Below are positions 23,691 through 34,694 of a stretch of 64,000 bases of DNA, one piece after another. A program made the position numbers and the translations under genes. The notes beneath the pieces are model-generated. The model saw only the letters and a list, made by a program, of their open reading frames with translations, was not told the origin of the DNA and did no database searches. Origin of the DNA: Dermatemys mawii. Taxonomy: Eukaryota > Chordata > Testudines > Dermatemydidae. Within the stretch, counting starts at the first letter, position 1; every line of letters starts with the position of its first letter. The stretch covers positions 22,484,124-22,548,123 of the forward strand of contig ML677348.1 in NCBI GenBank assembly GCA_007922305.1. Reading direction: 5' to 3'.

Positions 23691-24519
23691 ACCACAGGAG
23701 GAAGCTTTTTAAGACCAACTTACATGAAAACTATTAAGTCAGGAATAAAACTGACCATTTAAAAAATAAGTAATAAGTGCAAACAACAAAAGTCTTAATA
23801 AACACCATCTTGGCAGTCTCAAAGTCAGGCTTAGTCTGTCAGTAGAGAGGCCATCTGTGTCATTATTGCTTTTCACTTTCGTATACTGACTTCAATTTTC
23901 TCATTTTTATGTAAGACCTGGGTAGGATCAGAATACAGTGTTCATCATCCAGGGCAGGAAAACAACACACGAACAGAGGTTGCAGTTGGAGTGGTTTCAA
24001 GTTCTTAAGTAATCTTCTGGGAAATGGTAAGAGCTGTTCCAGCCAATTGTGAGTGTTAGTCTAGGTTTCCTTTTCAGCTATAGAGAAAGATTGTAAACCC
24101 TCCAGCTCCCTCCTTCGTAATAAGGGTTTGCTAGGACAACCACAGCATCGCACATATGTCTTTCATGATCTTCCAGTGAATTGTGAGTGTTTGGCACAGA
24201 AAAGGACCGGCCCCAGAAGCTTGTTTTTCAGTTCTGTGATGGCCAGGTCCCTGTTTATATCCAAATGAAGAGGAACAGACCATTCCTATTTTTAGGCAAA
24301 TAAGGTCTCCAGAGCCAAAGCTATCCTGAGTACAGGAAAGGGGGTAATGGGGAAGGAGATGCACTGTGATAAAAGCTGCTGGTGCCATTATGCTGGTGCA
24401 GGACAGGACTGGGCATTGTGGCTCCAGTTTCAGAAGTGCTGGGGGGCACAGGGGGTTCACCGATGTACTTTGCTGCACCTTTGGAAAGTTATAATCTGTA
24501 AATCCCCATGGTGTTATTG

Positions 24520-25250
24520 TGTGACCCTGGGACTCAGGGTGTGTGGGTGGATATCAGCAAACCAGTAAAGTGCCTGCAACCACTATGCTTATTGCTAAAA
24601 GCAGCCAAGTCAGCAGGCTGTAAATTGGCCGAGTCACAGCCTCAGCTTGACAAAGGCAGGAGAGGAGGGGGTCTTTGGGTGCCACAAAAAGGGCAGCTTG
24701 ACCCTGCATCCTTCCTGGTAAGAACTGTGCTGAAGTTGCTGATACACGCATTTCAGAAGAGCAGGGTGTACCCCAGAAATGTCTACTGGGGGGCCTCAAG
24801 GCTGGAAATTCTGGAAAAACCCCACCTGGTTAATCAATAATCAGAACGAACCTCTAGCTGGACCTTTGAAACTGCTTGTAACAAGTTTTCTTTAAGGGAC
24901 ATACTAATGTATGAATAAGGGGGAAAAGTTTGAGGTAGTTGGACTCCCTCTGGATACATCTTGCAGTCCCCAGCGGCAGATGAGCTGCCGCTGTGCCCGT
25001 CGAGAGCCACACTCAGCTTTGGTAATTATCAAGGGTTGGGGGTGTTTTACTAACCTGTTGTGGATGTGTGTAAGTGCCTGAGACCAAGTAAAGTTTAGCT
25101 TTAAGTGAAAGCACTCTTGTGTTGTCCTGTTCGTGACAGCCATCTATCAGTCGGATTGCCATGTTTCCCCTGATTTATTTCCTGACACCATCTCGCACGG
25201 AGTAAAAGTTACCAAGAGCTCTGGGTTGAAAGGACCCCGGATAACAAGGG
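24520..25250 (+). repeat. LTR-like unit, possible endogenous retrovirus LTR
   Basis: The block 'gtaccccagaaatgtctactggggggcctcaaggctggaaattctgg', 'ctagctggacctttgaaactgcttgtaacaag', 'tgagctgccgctgtgcc' and 'gagaccaagtaaagtttagctttaagtg...ctcttgtgttgtcc' is one I recall as a recurrent turtle repeat with LTR character. A poly(A)-signal-like 'aagtaaag' sits near the 3' part. No gag, pol or env remnant, tRNA primer site or second LTR is visible in the window, so a solo LTR is the simplest reading. Boundaries are approximate and the class is uncertain. Confidence 0.4.
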
Positions 25251-25739
25251 CCATATTTATCCATCCACCCTGCCTAGCCAGGCCATCCTTGGAGTGCTGA
25301 GCTGGCTCAGTTGCACTAGCAGCAACCTCCTTCCATGCTAAGGGAGTACACACAGTCAAACCATAGCTACCTCCTATGCATTCCAATTTGGGTATGTTGC
25401 TTCTGGCATCAAAGTAAAGATACTTAGAAGTATTACTTAAAAGTATTCTCCTTTTGTCAAGTGCTTTGTCAAGTGATCCTCAGATGAAAGCTATTAATGT
25501 ATATGTATGGTATTATTGTTTGGGATGTGTAAGCTAATCGGAGGACAACGTATTCCTTTTCACCATGGCTGCCATGGTAGCTCGGCATACCATCGGAAAT
25601 GTGCATCATTTCTAAAGTGGGAAATGTCAAACTAGAAATGGATTTTCAAGGTAATCTGAAAAATTTCTGATCCTTTTTTGAAATTTCACAAAATGCGTAA
25701 AAACATAGAAACATGCGAAATGAATTGGCAAAAAAATTG

Positions 25740-27360
25740 GCATTAAATTTTGCTCAGTGCCTACTTTGCTTCAGTCTTCTCACCAAAAATAACATTTGAC
25801 CAGATGGCCAATGAAGCTACCTCAGACAGAAAAGGGGGAAAGGATGTACATCAGAATATGTAAAGGATATGCCAGGAATCTTCTGACCAATTTGAATGAA
25901 TTCAAATCAACGGGGCCAGATGCTATTCACTTTAGGATACTGGTGGAATTAGCTGAAGAAATCTCGGAGTCACTGGCAATAATATTTGCAAACTCATGGA
26001 TGACAGGAGAGGTACCAGAAAACTGGAGAAGGGATAACATAGTGGCCATCTTTAAAAAGGGGGAAAAGGAGGAGCTGGGGAACTATAGACCAGTCATCCT
26101 GACTTGGATTCCTGGGAAGCTACTAGAGCAATGTATAAAACATCGAATTTGCAAATACCTGGTGGATGAAGGGGTGATCACTAGCATCCAGCATGGATTT
26201 ACCAGAACAATGCGATAGACTCATGGACATAATATACCTGGACTTCAGCAAGGTTTTTGACATAGTCCCACATGACATTCTGATCGACAAGCTGGAGAAA
26301 TGTGGGCATGGCAGAACTACCATTAAGTGGATATATAATTGGTTAAACAACCACTTACAAAGAGTAACTATTGATGGATTTATGTCTGAATGTAGAGATG
26401 TCTCAAGTGGGGTTCCACAGGGATCTGTTCTGGGTCTGGTGTTGTTTAACATCTTTATTAATGACCCGGATGTAGGAATAGAGAGCATACTGATCCGATT
26501 TGTAGATGAAACCTGCAGTGAGAGGTTGCCAACATTTTGGAGGAGAAAGCTAAAATTCAGAGGGATCTTGATAAATTGGAGAACTGGGGTATAGACAATA
26601 AAATGAAATTCAACAAAGGCAAATGTAAGTGCTATACTTAGGGATGAACAAATACAGAGCTGGGGATAACTGGTTTTGCAGCACCACTGCTGAGAAGGAT
26701 CTGGGAGTTGTGGTGGATCACAATCTCAACATGAGTCAGCAATGCAATGCTGTTGCAAAAAAAGCAAATGCAATTTTAGGTTGCATTAACAGAAGCATAA
26801 CATGCAAGTCATGGAAGGTGATAGTGCTGCTCTACTTGGTTCTGGTGAAGCTTCTTCTGGAATACGGTGTCCAGTTTTGGTCACCAATGTATAGAAAGGA
26901 TGTCGAGAAACTGTAAAGGACCCAGAGGCACGCGACCAAGATGTTCAAAGGGATGGAATGCAAGCCATACGAGTGAAGGCTGAAGGAACTGGGTATATTT
27001 ACTTTGGAAAAGAGGAGATTAAGGGGGGAAATGATAGCAGTCTTCAAATACTTGAAAAGCTGCCATAAAAAGATGAAGAAAAGTTGTTCTCTCTTGTCCT
27101 AGAAGGCAGGACAAGAGGCAACGGGTTCAAACTACAACACAGCAGATTTAGATTAAATCTCAGGAAAAACTTTGTAACTGTAAGAACAGTAGGACAATGG
27201 AAGAGACTGCCCAGGGAAGCTGTGGAATCTTTGCTGGAGGTTTTCAAAAGGAGGCTGGGTAGCCATCTGCCTTGTATGGTTTAGACACAACAAATCCTGC
27301 ATCTTGGCAGGGGGTTAGATTAGATGACCCTTGTAGTCCCTTTGAACCCTACGATTCTAA
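25740..27360 (+). mobile_element. CR1 LINE, RT core to 3' end, decayed
   Basis: This is the largest CR1 copy in the window. Four broken frames give the RT and C-terminal region in order. 25796-26218 carries the N-terminal RT block (VPENWRRDNIVAIFKKG, then GNYRPVILT). 26193-26594 carries motif A (YLDFSKVFDIVPHDIL), motif B (SSGVPQGSVLGLVLF) and a ruined motif C, where FADDT should be but FVDET stands. 26629-26916 carries AEKDLGVVVDHNLNMS and LEYGVQFWSP. From 27084 comes [19 protein letters not shown]. Roughly 40 residues are missing between HGF and motif A (about 26200-26225). The 3' end is 'gattagatgacccttgtagtccc...cgattctaa'. The damaged catalytic motif and frameshifts make it inactive. Confidence 0.9.
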
Positions 27361-27369
27361 AAACTTTTT

Positions 27370-28000
27370 TCCAGTTTCACCCAGCACTAGAGGTCAGATA
27401 TTCATCGCTTTTTTTTAAAAAAAACAAAACAAAACACTGAGCTGTGCAGACCTCTTTCACATGTGAGTAATTATGCAGTCAGAAGCTCTGGCTAGTTCCT
27501 AAACAAACATCCTTTACTTTAACAAGGAAAGTTATTGTGTAGCCTCTCAGGTTACAGTTTGATGCCTTGTGTAATGTCTGACGTCTGTTAATTATTTCTC
27601 AATGGTTAAACCATTATCAACCTTTTAGTAAATTCTTTCTTTATAGTGTAATCCAAACTACAGGAGAAAAAAAAAACTAATGTTTTGCTGTCTTCCACCC
27701 CCAAACGTAAGAAATTATTCATCACCGGTGTCACACCAGAAAGCCTCATGATTTGGGAAGAGTTAATAAGATGATGCATCCCACGTATAACTGACTCATT
27801 GGCTATAAAAAGTATATGTGTGGGACCAGTAGGCCTCACCCCTCCAACCTTGTGCTGTAAAGGGGAGCCCCCAACTGTTTGTACTTTCCCTCTTCAGCAA
27901 TGCAATGATCAGTTATATTGTCCCAAGGAAAAGAGCTAGAGAGCTGTTCGTTATTTTTTACATGAAAGCTGAGATTCTACTTCATGGGTCCCCAGCCCAG
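27370..28000. other. Unique non-coding DNA
   Basis: No gene or mobile element recognised. An A-rich run at about 27417-27437 contains AAAAC units. Frames on both strands are short and motif-free. Confidence 0.5.
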
Positions 28001-28002
28001 GC

Positions 28003-28441
28003 CAGAGGTAAAAGTAAGCCCAAAGACTTACTGGTACGGGGGGGCGGGGCCTTGGGTGGAAAGGGTGGGGCTGGGCGGGTCAGCATCCCCCAGCCAAGTC
28101 ATCTGTGCTGCCCAGGGCTCCAGTTAAAGGGCCTGGAGCTCCAGGCCCTTTTAAATTGCTACCCCCAGGGCAGCTGCTCCTTTCGCTGCCCCCTATTGGC
28201 AATGGCGGCAGGGATGTTAAAGTGCTCCCGTGGCAGCGCTTTAACGTCACTCCCCTTTCTGTCGATGGCCCAGCCAGTCCAGACCCTATGAGCAGGGCTG
28301 CCGTTGCGGGGGCGGGGGGGGGGGGGGGCTGCAAAAGGGGCAGGGATGCCACGGCAGTGCTTTAATGTGAGCTGCTATCGGACGGTACCGGCTTGTTACT
28401 GGTACCCCGTACCAGCCCGTATCGGCTCATTTTCACCCCTG
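28003..28441. mobile_element. Non-autonomous DNA transposon, GC-rich
   Basis: The ends are imperfect inverted repeats: 'cagaggtaaaagtaagc' at the left and, reversed, 'caggggtgaaaatgag' at the right. The flanks show gcccaggc (27995-28002) and gcccacac (28441-28448), a 6-of-8 match that could be a decayed target duplication. Inside are 'cctggagctccaggcc' (a short palindrome), a long G-run at about 28307-28328, and paired 'ggcagcgctttaacgtc' and 'ggcagtgctttaatgt' phrases. hAT-like, with no transposase code. Confidence 0.6.
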
Positions 28442-28654
28442 CCCACACAGGAGAAGAGGCAGTGTTTGGTCAGACATCCTCCTTTGGAATTTCTGCTAGG
28501 GAAGGGCAGCCTTTAACTGCTGTTAGGGCTAGGAGCTGCCCGGGGATGCACTGATTCAGTTCATCAGCCTACTGCCAGGGCCGTACTATCTCCCCAGCCT
28601 GTACCACCCACTTTTTGTATTGTGCCAAACGGCTGTTTCTCACATGTGACTTGG

Positions 28655-28941
28655 TGCTACAGCAGGGTTTCTCAAACCGGGGGTCGCAACACCCCTGGGG
28701 GTTGCCAAGCGCTTCCAGGGGGGTTGCAATCTCCCGGTGTCGCTGAAAAGTCGCCAAATGAATTACTTCTGCATTCGGCGGCTTTTCGGCAGACATACCG
28801 GGTGCTCCGCCGAAAAGCCGCCGAATGGGGAAGTAATTCATTCGGCGGCTTTTCGGTGGATATGCAAGGGTCCACCGCGGGCAGCCGAAGAACGTAAAAT
28901 GAGTCGTGTTTCTCAAAAGTTTGAGAACCACAGTGCTACAG
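28655..28941. mobile_element. hAT-type MITE with perfect 8-bp target duplication
   Basis: The element proper is 28663-28933. Its ends, 'cagggtttctcaaac' and the reverse of 'gtttgagaaccacag', are imperfect terminal inverted repeats of hAT type. The target duplication tgctacag is exact at 28655-28662 and 28934-28941. Internally, arms 28760-28790 and 28809-28839 form a 31-base hairpin (about three mismatches), and a third copy of the 'attcggcggcttttcgg' phrase follows at 28840. There is no transposase, so it would have been moved by an enzyme from elsewhere. Confidence 0.85.
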
Positions 28942-29511
28942 TAACCTTTCCCCAGCAGATTTCTACCAGGAAGGGCAGTTTACTAGCAGAGGCAGGCATT
29001 AGACAGGGCTGAATCTTACATAGATGTCTGAGTAAAGTAAGGGTGGTGATTGTAATGCACTGTTATGAAAGAGGTGTTAATGGCCTGCCCTTGGGGTTGT
29101 TAGATGCAAAGGCAATCACCATATTCTCTTTTGTGCTGACCAGTAGGAGCAATGAAGGTTCTTCTCCTAGTGCAGAACAAGGGTGCACAAAGAAGGGAGC
29201 CCATGCCTGGAGCCACTTGGTGAGACCACGTGGCCCAGAGGGAGAGGGTGAAGATAACAGGATTTCCTGGCTTTCAGATGGGAAGAAAATGGTGCCATAA
29301 GCAGTCGGGAGATTGAGTTTGATGTAGAAAGAAGCAGTCTGTATTTGGCTGGGAGTCTGTGTGAAGTCTTGAAGAGAGGGAGGATCCATAGCTGCAGCTT
29401 GGGACCAGACAGTGGTTCCTTACCTGGAAAAAGGGAGCTGCCTACATGCAGTGTGTTTCTGCAGCTGTTCCAGGATACAGGCTTCAGGTACGCTGTGTAA
29501 AGAAACAAAGG

Positions 29512-29702
29512 GGAGGGATAACTTAGTGGTTTGAGCATTGGCCTGCTAAACCCAGGGTTGTGAGTTCAATCTTTGAGGGGGCCGTTTAAGGATATGGGGC
29601 AAGACTCTGTTTGGTGATTTAATTGGGGATTAGTCCTGCTTTGAGCGGGGGGTTGGACTAGATAATCTCCTAAGGTCCCTTCCCACCCTGATATTCTATG
29701 AA
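29512..29702 (+). mobile_element. tRNA-derived SINE with CR1-like tail
   Basis: The head is tRNA-like with pol III promoter boxes: A box 'taacttagtgg' (29519-29529) and B box 'gttcaatct' (29564-29572; GTTCAATCC expected). The middle is 'gggggccgtttaaggatatggggc'. The tail 'gggttggactagataatctcctaaggtcccttcccaccctgatattctatga' resembles the 3' end of the CR1 LINE at 27310-27358. This is the arrangement known for tortoise/turtle SINEs, which share their tail with CR1 and are copied by its enzyme. The flanks show no certain target duplication. Confidence 0.85.
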
Positions 29703-30384
29703 ATGACATTCAGAAAATATCTGACTTTGTGGCACTGATTTCTGCTCCAGATGGGAAAGTGACCTGTTAGGCCCTGATTTTAGCTCTTACTTCAACAAGG
29801 AGGCAACAGTAACAGCAAACTTCCTTTGTAAGGTCTAACTGTATATTCCTTACTGGGGCAGAACTGCTACTAACTTTAGTGGGAATTTGGTGTGTAAGAA
29901 CTGGAGAATTGTGCCACCCATCTGGAAAGCTCACTGACTTGGGGCCAGGATACCCTGTTCTGTGTGATTAAAATGTTACACCCCTGCTCCCCCACTCAGC
30001 TCCATTCCCTCTACCTCCCAGACAGGATGAGCCACCATTTCTGCACAGTAACTCAACAAACTTTTAGGCATAAACTTCCCCACTGCTCTCTGGGTTTTTC
30101 CATGGAAGGGGATGACCTGGTCCCTAGACTTTAGAGAGGAAAAAAAGATCTATTATTTTGTATATGGCATCATACTTTAATGATGCCACTATCTAATGGG
30201 CCAAGTCTGGCAAAAAGAAAAGTCCTTGCCTGAATGATCCAAATGGGTACAATACAATACAGAGTAAACACAGAGCAGGGTGTGACCCTTGTAGCTGGAA
30301 AGCTTCACAGAATGGATGTGTCTTGAGTAGTTTTCTGAGGCAGGATGTTTGCTGCACTTTAAAGGGGAGCCTGCTCTGAGTATG

Positions 30385-30672
30385 AGGCCTGGCCTAGGCT
30401 AAGAAATTAGGTCAGTATCACTATGTTGCTCAGGAGTGTGAAAAATTCACACCTCTAAGCGACACAACTAAACTGACCTAATAGACAGCTTTAGGTAATG
30501 GGGAAATTCTCCCATTGAACTAGCTACTGCCTCTCCTACAGGGGAATTACCGATGATGAGAGAAGAACTCTTCCCATCAGCGTAGCTAACCTCTTCACTG
30601 AAATGTTACCGTGGCAGGGCTGTAGCGGTGCAACTGTGCCACTGCAGTGTTTTAAGTGTAGACAAGCCCTAA
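30385..30672. mobile_element. MITE with 'gtctacact'-type ends
   Basis: The left part 'ggcctggcctaggctaagaaattaggtcag' and the right part 'gttttaagtgtagacaagccctaag' are diverged inverted ends of a family very common in turtles. Internal markers are 'caggagtgtgaaaaattcacacctc' (itself palindromic), 'gaactagctactgcctctcc' and 'cccatcagcgtagctaacctc'. No coding capacity. Superfamily not assigned. Confidence 0.65.
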
Positions 30673-30785
30673 GAGGTGGCATGGAAGAAATCATGATGTC
30701 AGGAGTGAACCAAGGAGAAAGGTGCCTGCCTTAGCCCATCTGAGTCACTGGACTTTAAGCGGGCTAAAATCTCCCACTTTGGTTT

Positions 30786-30862
30786 CAGTAGCCTCCGGGA
30801 GATAGTAGAGCCTGAATCTGGGAGACTCCCAGCAAAAGCAGGAGGGTTGGCAATCTTATAGA
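30786..30862. repeat. Fragment of a DNA-transposon-like repeat
   Basis: 'gtagcctccgggagatagtagagcctgaatctgggagactcccagcaaaagcaggagggttggcaatc' resembles the terminal segment of a turtle repeat built around 'ctgggagactcc' and 'gggagggttggcaac'. Short and isolated. Confidence 0.4.
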
Positions 30863-31479
30863 ATGCTGCTGTGAAAGTGAAGAACTATCAGACACAGGCA
30901 CATTGTTTCTGGGAAAGAAACCTCTGATGTCTTTGTGAAAGTACCACTCACAGGGCTTCTGGTTCCTGGAGACCAGAAGGATGACCATGATTTTTATGGT
31001 TTTAACTTAACTTAACTGGAGCAAGGTGCACTCCTCTTTCTTGCCCTCCACTGCCCTCTTTGAAGAGACTAGAGCTTATAGTCCTGCGGAATTCACCCAC
31101 TCCCTGAGCACAGGGATCCCCATTGTGTCTGACCCAACAGAGCAGACAGGCACAAAGAGATGAGGTTTCCTATACTTCTCCCTCTCCTCCACTTCCCCTT
31201 CCCAAGGCCAAGAGATGGTTAGATTGTTTGGGGGAAGATGGTGTTGGTAGGGACATTTTGGCTTTATTTGACTAGATAATTCACCTCCATCACAAAGCAG
31301 GATGGTTCTCTACAGACAGTACATCTTCCAGTGTTTTGTCCAATCTCATTTTAACTACTCACTCCATGGTACTACCACCATTGCCCCGGGATGATGTTCT
31401 GCCGCCTTCCAGACCTCACTGTTTCTTGATTTTAAGTTCTAATTTTCTTTGCTCAAATTGATCCTGTGACTCCACTTCA

Positions 31480-31812
31480 TTAGAGGAGAACTTCGGAGTT
31501 ACAAACACCACAGTTACAAACTGACCAGTTAATCACATACCACATTTGGAACCAGAAGCCCGCAATCAGGCAGCAGCAGAGGCAAAAAGAAAAGCAAGCA
31601 CAGTACAGTACTGTGTTAAATGTAAACTACTAAGAAAAGCGGGGAGAAAGAAGCATTTTTCTTCTGCATAGTAAAGTTTCAAAGCTTTAAGTCAATGTTC
31701 AGTCATAAACTTTTGAAAGAACCACCATAATGTTTTGTTCAGAGTTGCAAACATTTCAGAGTTATGAACAACCTCCATTCCCAAGCTGTTCGTAACTCTG
31801 AGGTTCTACTGT
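31480..31812. mobile_element. Tc1/mariner-like (Tigger-type) MITE
   Basis: The left end 'agaggagaacttcggagttacaaacacc' and right end 'gttcgtaactctgaggttctactgta' are inverted repeats of the form CAGTAGAACCTC(A/G)GAGTTACGAAC. The inner phrase 'cagagttgcaaacatttcagagttatgaacaacctcc' repeats the terminal motif. The body 'gcacagtacagtactgtgttaaatgtaaactactaag' is characteristic. About 330 bp, no transposase. Confidence 0.7.
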
Positions 31813-31829
31813 ACTCTCACATGCTCTTA

Positions 31830-33050
31830 ACAATTTTCTGCTGTCTCTGTCTTTACTCCATACCAAAATATTGGCCCAATTCCCATAAATATAGGACATA
31901 GTTTAAAACCTTAACCTACAAATGTTGTGCTCCTGCTCGTTCCATTAAAAATAAACAATGTGGAACATGTTAAGTGTTGGATATTGGGTTTGAAAAACCA
32001 GGCTTTTCCCCAATCAAACAAGGTAGATCACAGCAGCAACCTTTACAGAACATTGAAACATCATTTTGGAATGTTGATATTTCAGAGAAAGGTTTGTTGG
32101 CTACCATTAAAAAGCACAAAAATGCAAAGTTAAAAAAGAGTAAAAAATGAAACTGCAAATACTGAATTTTGCTATTTGTGTATTTTTCAAAATACTGATA
32201 TTTTCTAAAACTCCTTTCCTCTTTTGGGGGTCCACCACTTAATATCTTAATGCCGAAGTGAGGTTTACTAGTAAAAACAAACAGATAAATGGAAATGCAA
32301 ACTAAGAGCTGAAAAACAAGAGATTGTTGTAATATTGTACTTTCCCATGAAAGTTAACCACAACAACAACATGAATGAGTCACTGACCTTTCCTGAATCC
32401 TTTCTAGTCCTGCTGGTAGACAGTTTCCAAACATCAGAGTACACTGATTGCGGTAATGGTGTTAAAAGAATATGTAGTAAAGGCTGTTCGGCATGAGAAA
32501 CAATTTCTCCTTAAAATCAGGGTTGTGATTTTCAAAGCTGTCTCGGGGATTTAGATTAAAATGAATAGATGATATGTATCTAAATCCTCTAGGTGGCTTT
32601 GGAAATCTTATCTTAGGTCTATTGAGAGCAAACTGCTATTGATTAAAGTGTTATTTTGAAGACCTATACATCAACAGACACTGTACTGGAGAGGGGACAT
32701 ACCTTTTAACACAGATCTGTTGTGCACGGATGGAGAAGCCCTGCTCAAATCCCACCATTTTGCTGTTTAAATGTCAAACATAGTGATGTTCAGGTGGCAC
32801 TATATAGATCTGGATCACTAGTTAAAACCAGTCCAAGTCCACATTGCTTGAAAGATGTTACCATCTAATGGCTGTTTGGTCGTCTCTCTGGACCACGTTT
32901 AGGTGATCTGATTCTAAGTCCCAGTAGACAGGTTCGATCCACGTTGTTGTTGGCACGAGTTAGCATCCGTCTAGACAACCCCACAGAAAAGACTGAATGG
33001 GTATAAAGAATTACTTATTCTCTCTCCCCCTAAAAGTGGTCCTTTTCAGA
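31830..33050. other. Unique non-coding DNA
   Basis: No gene or recognisable repeat. Several palindromic hexamers but no long inverted or direct repeat caught on reading. Confidence 0.5.
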
Positions 33051-33099
33051 TCAGGTGTTAATGCACATTGGTGTGGGCGTGAGAGAAAGAACTGAGTCA

Positions 33100-33245
33100 G
33101 TATGGTGGGTGTGTGTGTGTGTATGTATGTATATATATATCTATATATATCTATATCTATCTATCTATCTATATATATCTATATATATATATTGTTTATA
33201 TATATATGTACATATATATATATATATAAACAATATATTTGCACA
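33100..33245. repeat. (GT)n / (AT)n / (CTAT)n compound microsatellite
   Basis: It starts with GT units, passes through GTAT and TATC units, and ends in a long AT tract. The last part (33191-33234) is a near-palindrome from 'attgtttata' to 'tataaacaat' around 'atgtacat'. Length is likely variable between individuals. Translations of this tract are meaningless. Confidence 0.9.
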
Positions 33246-33426
33246 CACAACATGCATAAATGCATAATGGTTTCCTTTGTTCACACTGTGGACTCAGGGC
33301 AATCTATGTAGCTTGTTATTTGAGTTAAAAAATCTGTGTTTTAATATTTTTTTCACTGTTGTAAAATATTGCAGTTGACTGAATGATGAACCATGGAACA
33401 TGCATCAGCTAACCCTTTTCACTTTT

Positions 33427-33600
33427 GCCAGTCCCGGCGTAAGCTTTCTTTCCACCCTAGGCAAGCCAGAAGCGCACAACGGCTGTGAGAGCTGCAGCCG
33501 AAATGCCGCCGAAAGCGCTAAATGCCACCCTCAAAAAATGGTGCCGCCCTAGGCAACTGCCTAGGTTGACTAGTGCTTGCACGGCCCTGCCTGGACTAGA
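33427..33600. mobile_element. hAT-like non-autonomous transposon
   Basis: 'gtcccggcgtaagc' at the left and 'tgcacggccctgcctg' at the right look like decayed CAGGGCCGG-type ends. The inside, 'gaaatgccgccgaaagcgctaaatgcc' and 'gccgccctaggcaactgcctaggttg', is a well-known turtle repeat signature (the second phrase is a palindrome). CpG-rich compared with its surroundings. Confidence 0.6.
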
Positions 33601-33604
33601 GTTT

Positions 33605-34690
33605 CTTGTGTCCCAAATTAGTTTCTAAGTATAATGCCTACTGCAACTGTGGGATTGGGATTGTCTAAAATTTCTAATGGTTGTAGAAACCCTGGTATAA
33701 TACGAAGCTGTCAAATCTTGTTAATGCATTATTTTTTTCCCACTGTGATAATAGAGCTCTATATTTTACTGTCCATTTTACCCATTTCAGGAAGCATTAA
33801 TGAGCAACTGTAAGCAGAAAGCTCTAATTCCATATTTGTTTAAATACAGGGCATATTGCAGGCTTTGTTGAATGCTACTGGCTAAGTGACTTGGTTCAGC
33901 TGAACTGCTGTGGATTTCCTAGAGATCTGTGAAAATGACATTTCCCCCCTACTAGCTGGAGTCAGTGCAAGATGACATTTAGTCTCCATTTACTTGGTAA
34001 TGAATTGTAGGATGGAAGCTAGAAAGACTTTAAATTTCCCTCCTCAGTAAATAAGGAGTGAGAGAGTACAATGAGGGACGTGGGTTGAATGAGGGAGAGA
34101 TTTATTTATGGGCAGCACAAACTGTCTAGATCAGCCTGCAACCCAGATATTGGAGCAAATTACAGCTGTCCCTGTGCAGGTGCTCTGTGGTGCAAGGGAG
34201 GAGAGGAAGTGCCAGGAACTCCTCCCTCCACGCTACTCCACAGAAGACAACTCAAAAGTGGCTCACAGAAAGGTGGGGTGAGCCTAATTCAACAGTAGCT
34301 CTCAGAGACACTGGCTGATGTGAGCTTTGGTAGTTTGGGGATGGAAGACTGTACTGGGAGAGTACAAGCTACACCTTTCCTAAAGAGGAAGCAAGGTCAT
34401 GTTTCCCTGATTGTCAAAATGATGCTTCTGAAATCTGCCAATATAATATCTTCATCTGTTGCTACTTGGGAGATGTGGGTGTACATGAGGCCCATATGAA
34501 GTAGTGGAAAAGAGGGCAGAGCTGTCACAATCAGTACTAAAAATGGCATGGCCAAGCAGCTTAGCAGCCAGGATAGTTACTGATTAGTGAGAACAGCAAA
34601 TCCAGCGAGAAGATGGAAGAGAGCTGAACGGTGGTCATGAGGCTCAACCAGTTATGCGCATTGCCAGTGAGGGCAGAAATGGTCACAGCA
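33605..34690. other. Unique non-coding DNA
   Basis: No exon or mobile element recognised between the hAT-like unit and the RTE fragment. Confidence 0.45.
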
Positions 34691-34694
34691 ATTA

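Noticed and set aside
24520..25250. Provirus with coding genes
   Set aside because: Only an LTR-like block is seen; no gag, pol, env or second LTR nearby.
29512..29590. tRNA gene
   Set aside because: Pol III boxes are present, but no cloverleaf can be drawn; it is the head of a tRNA-derived SINE.
33055..33311. Tyr/Ile-rich frames of about 70 codons
   Set aside because: Translation of the AT/GT microsatellite.
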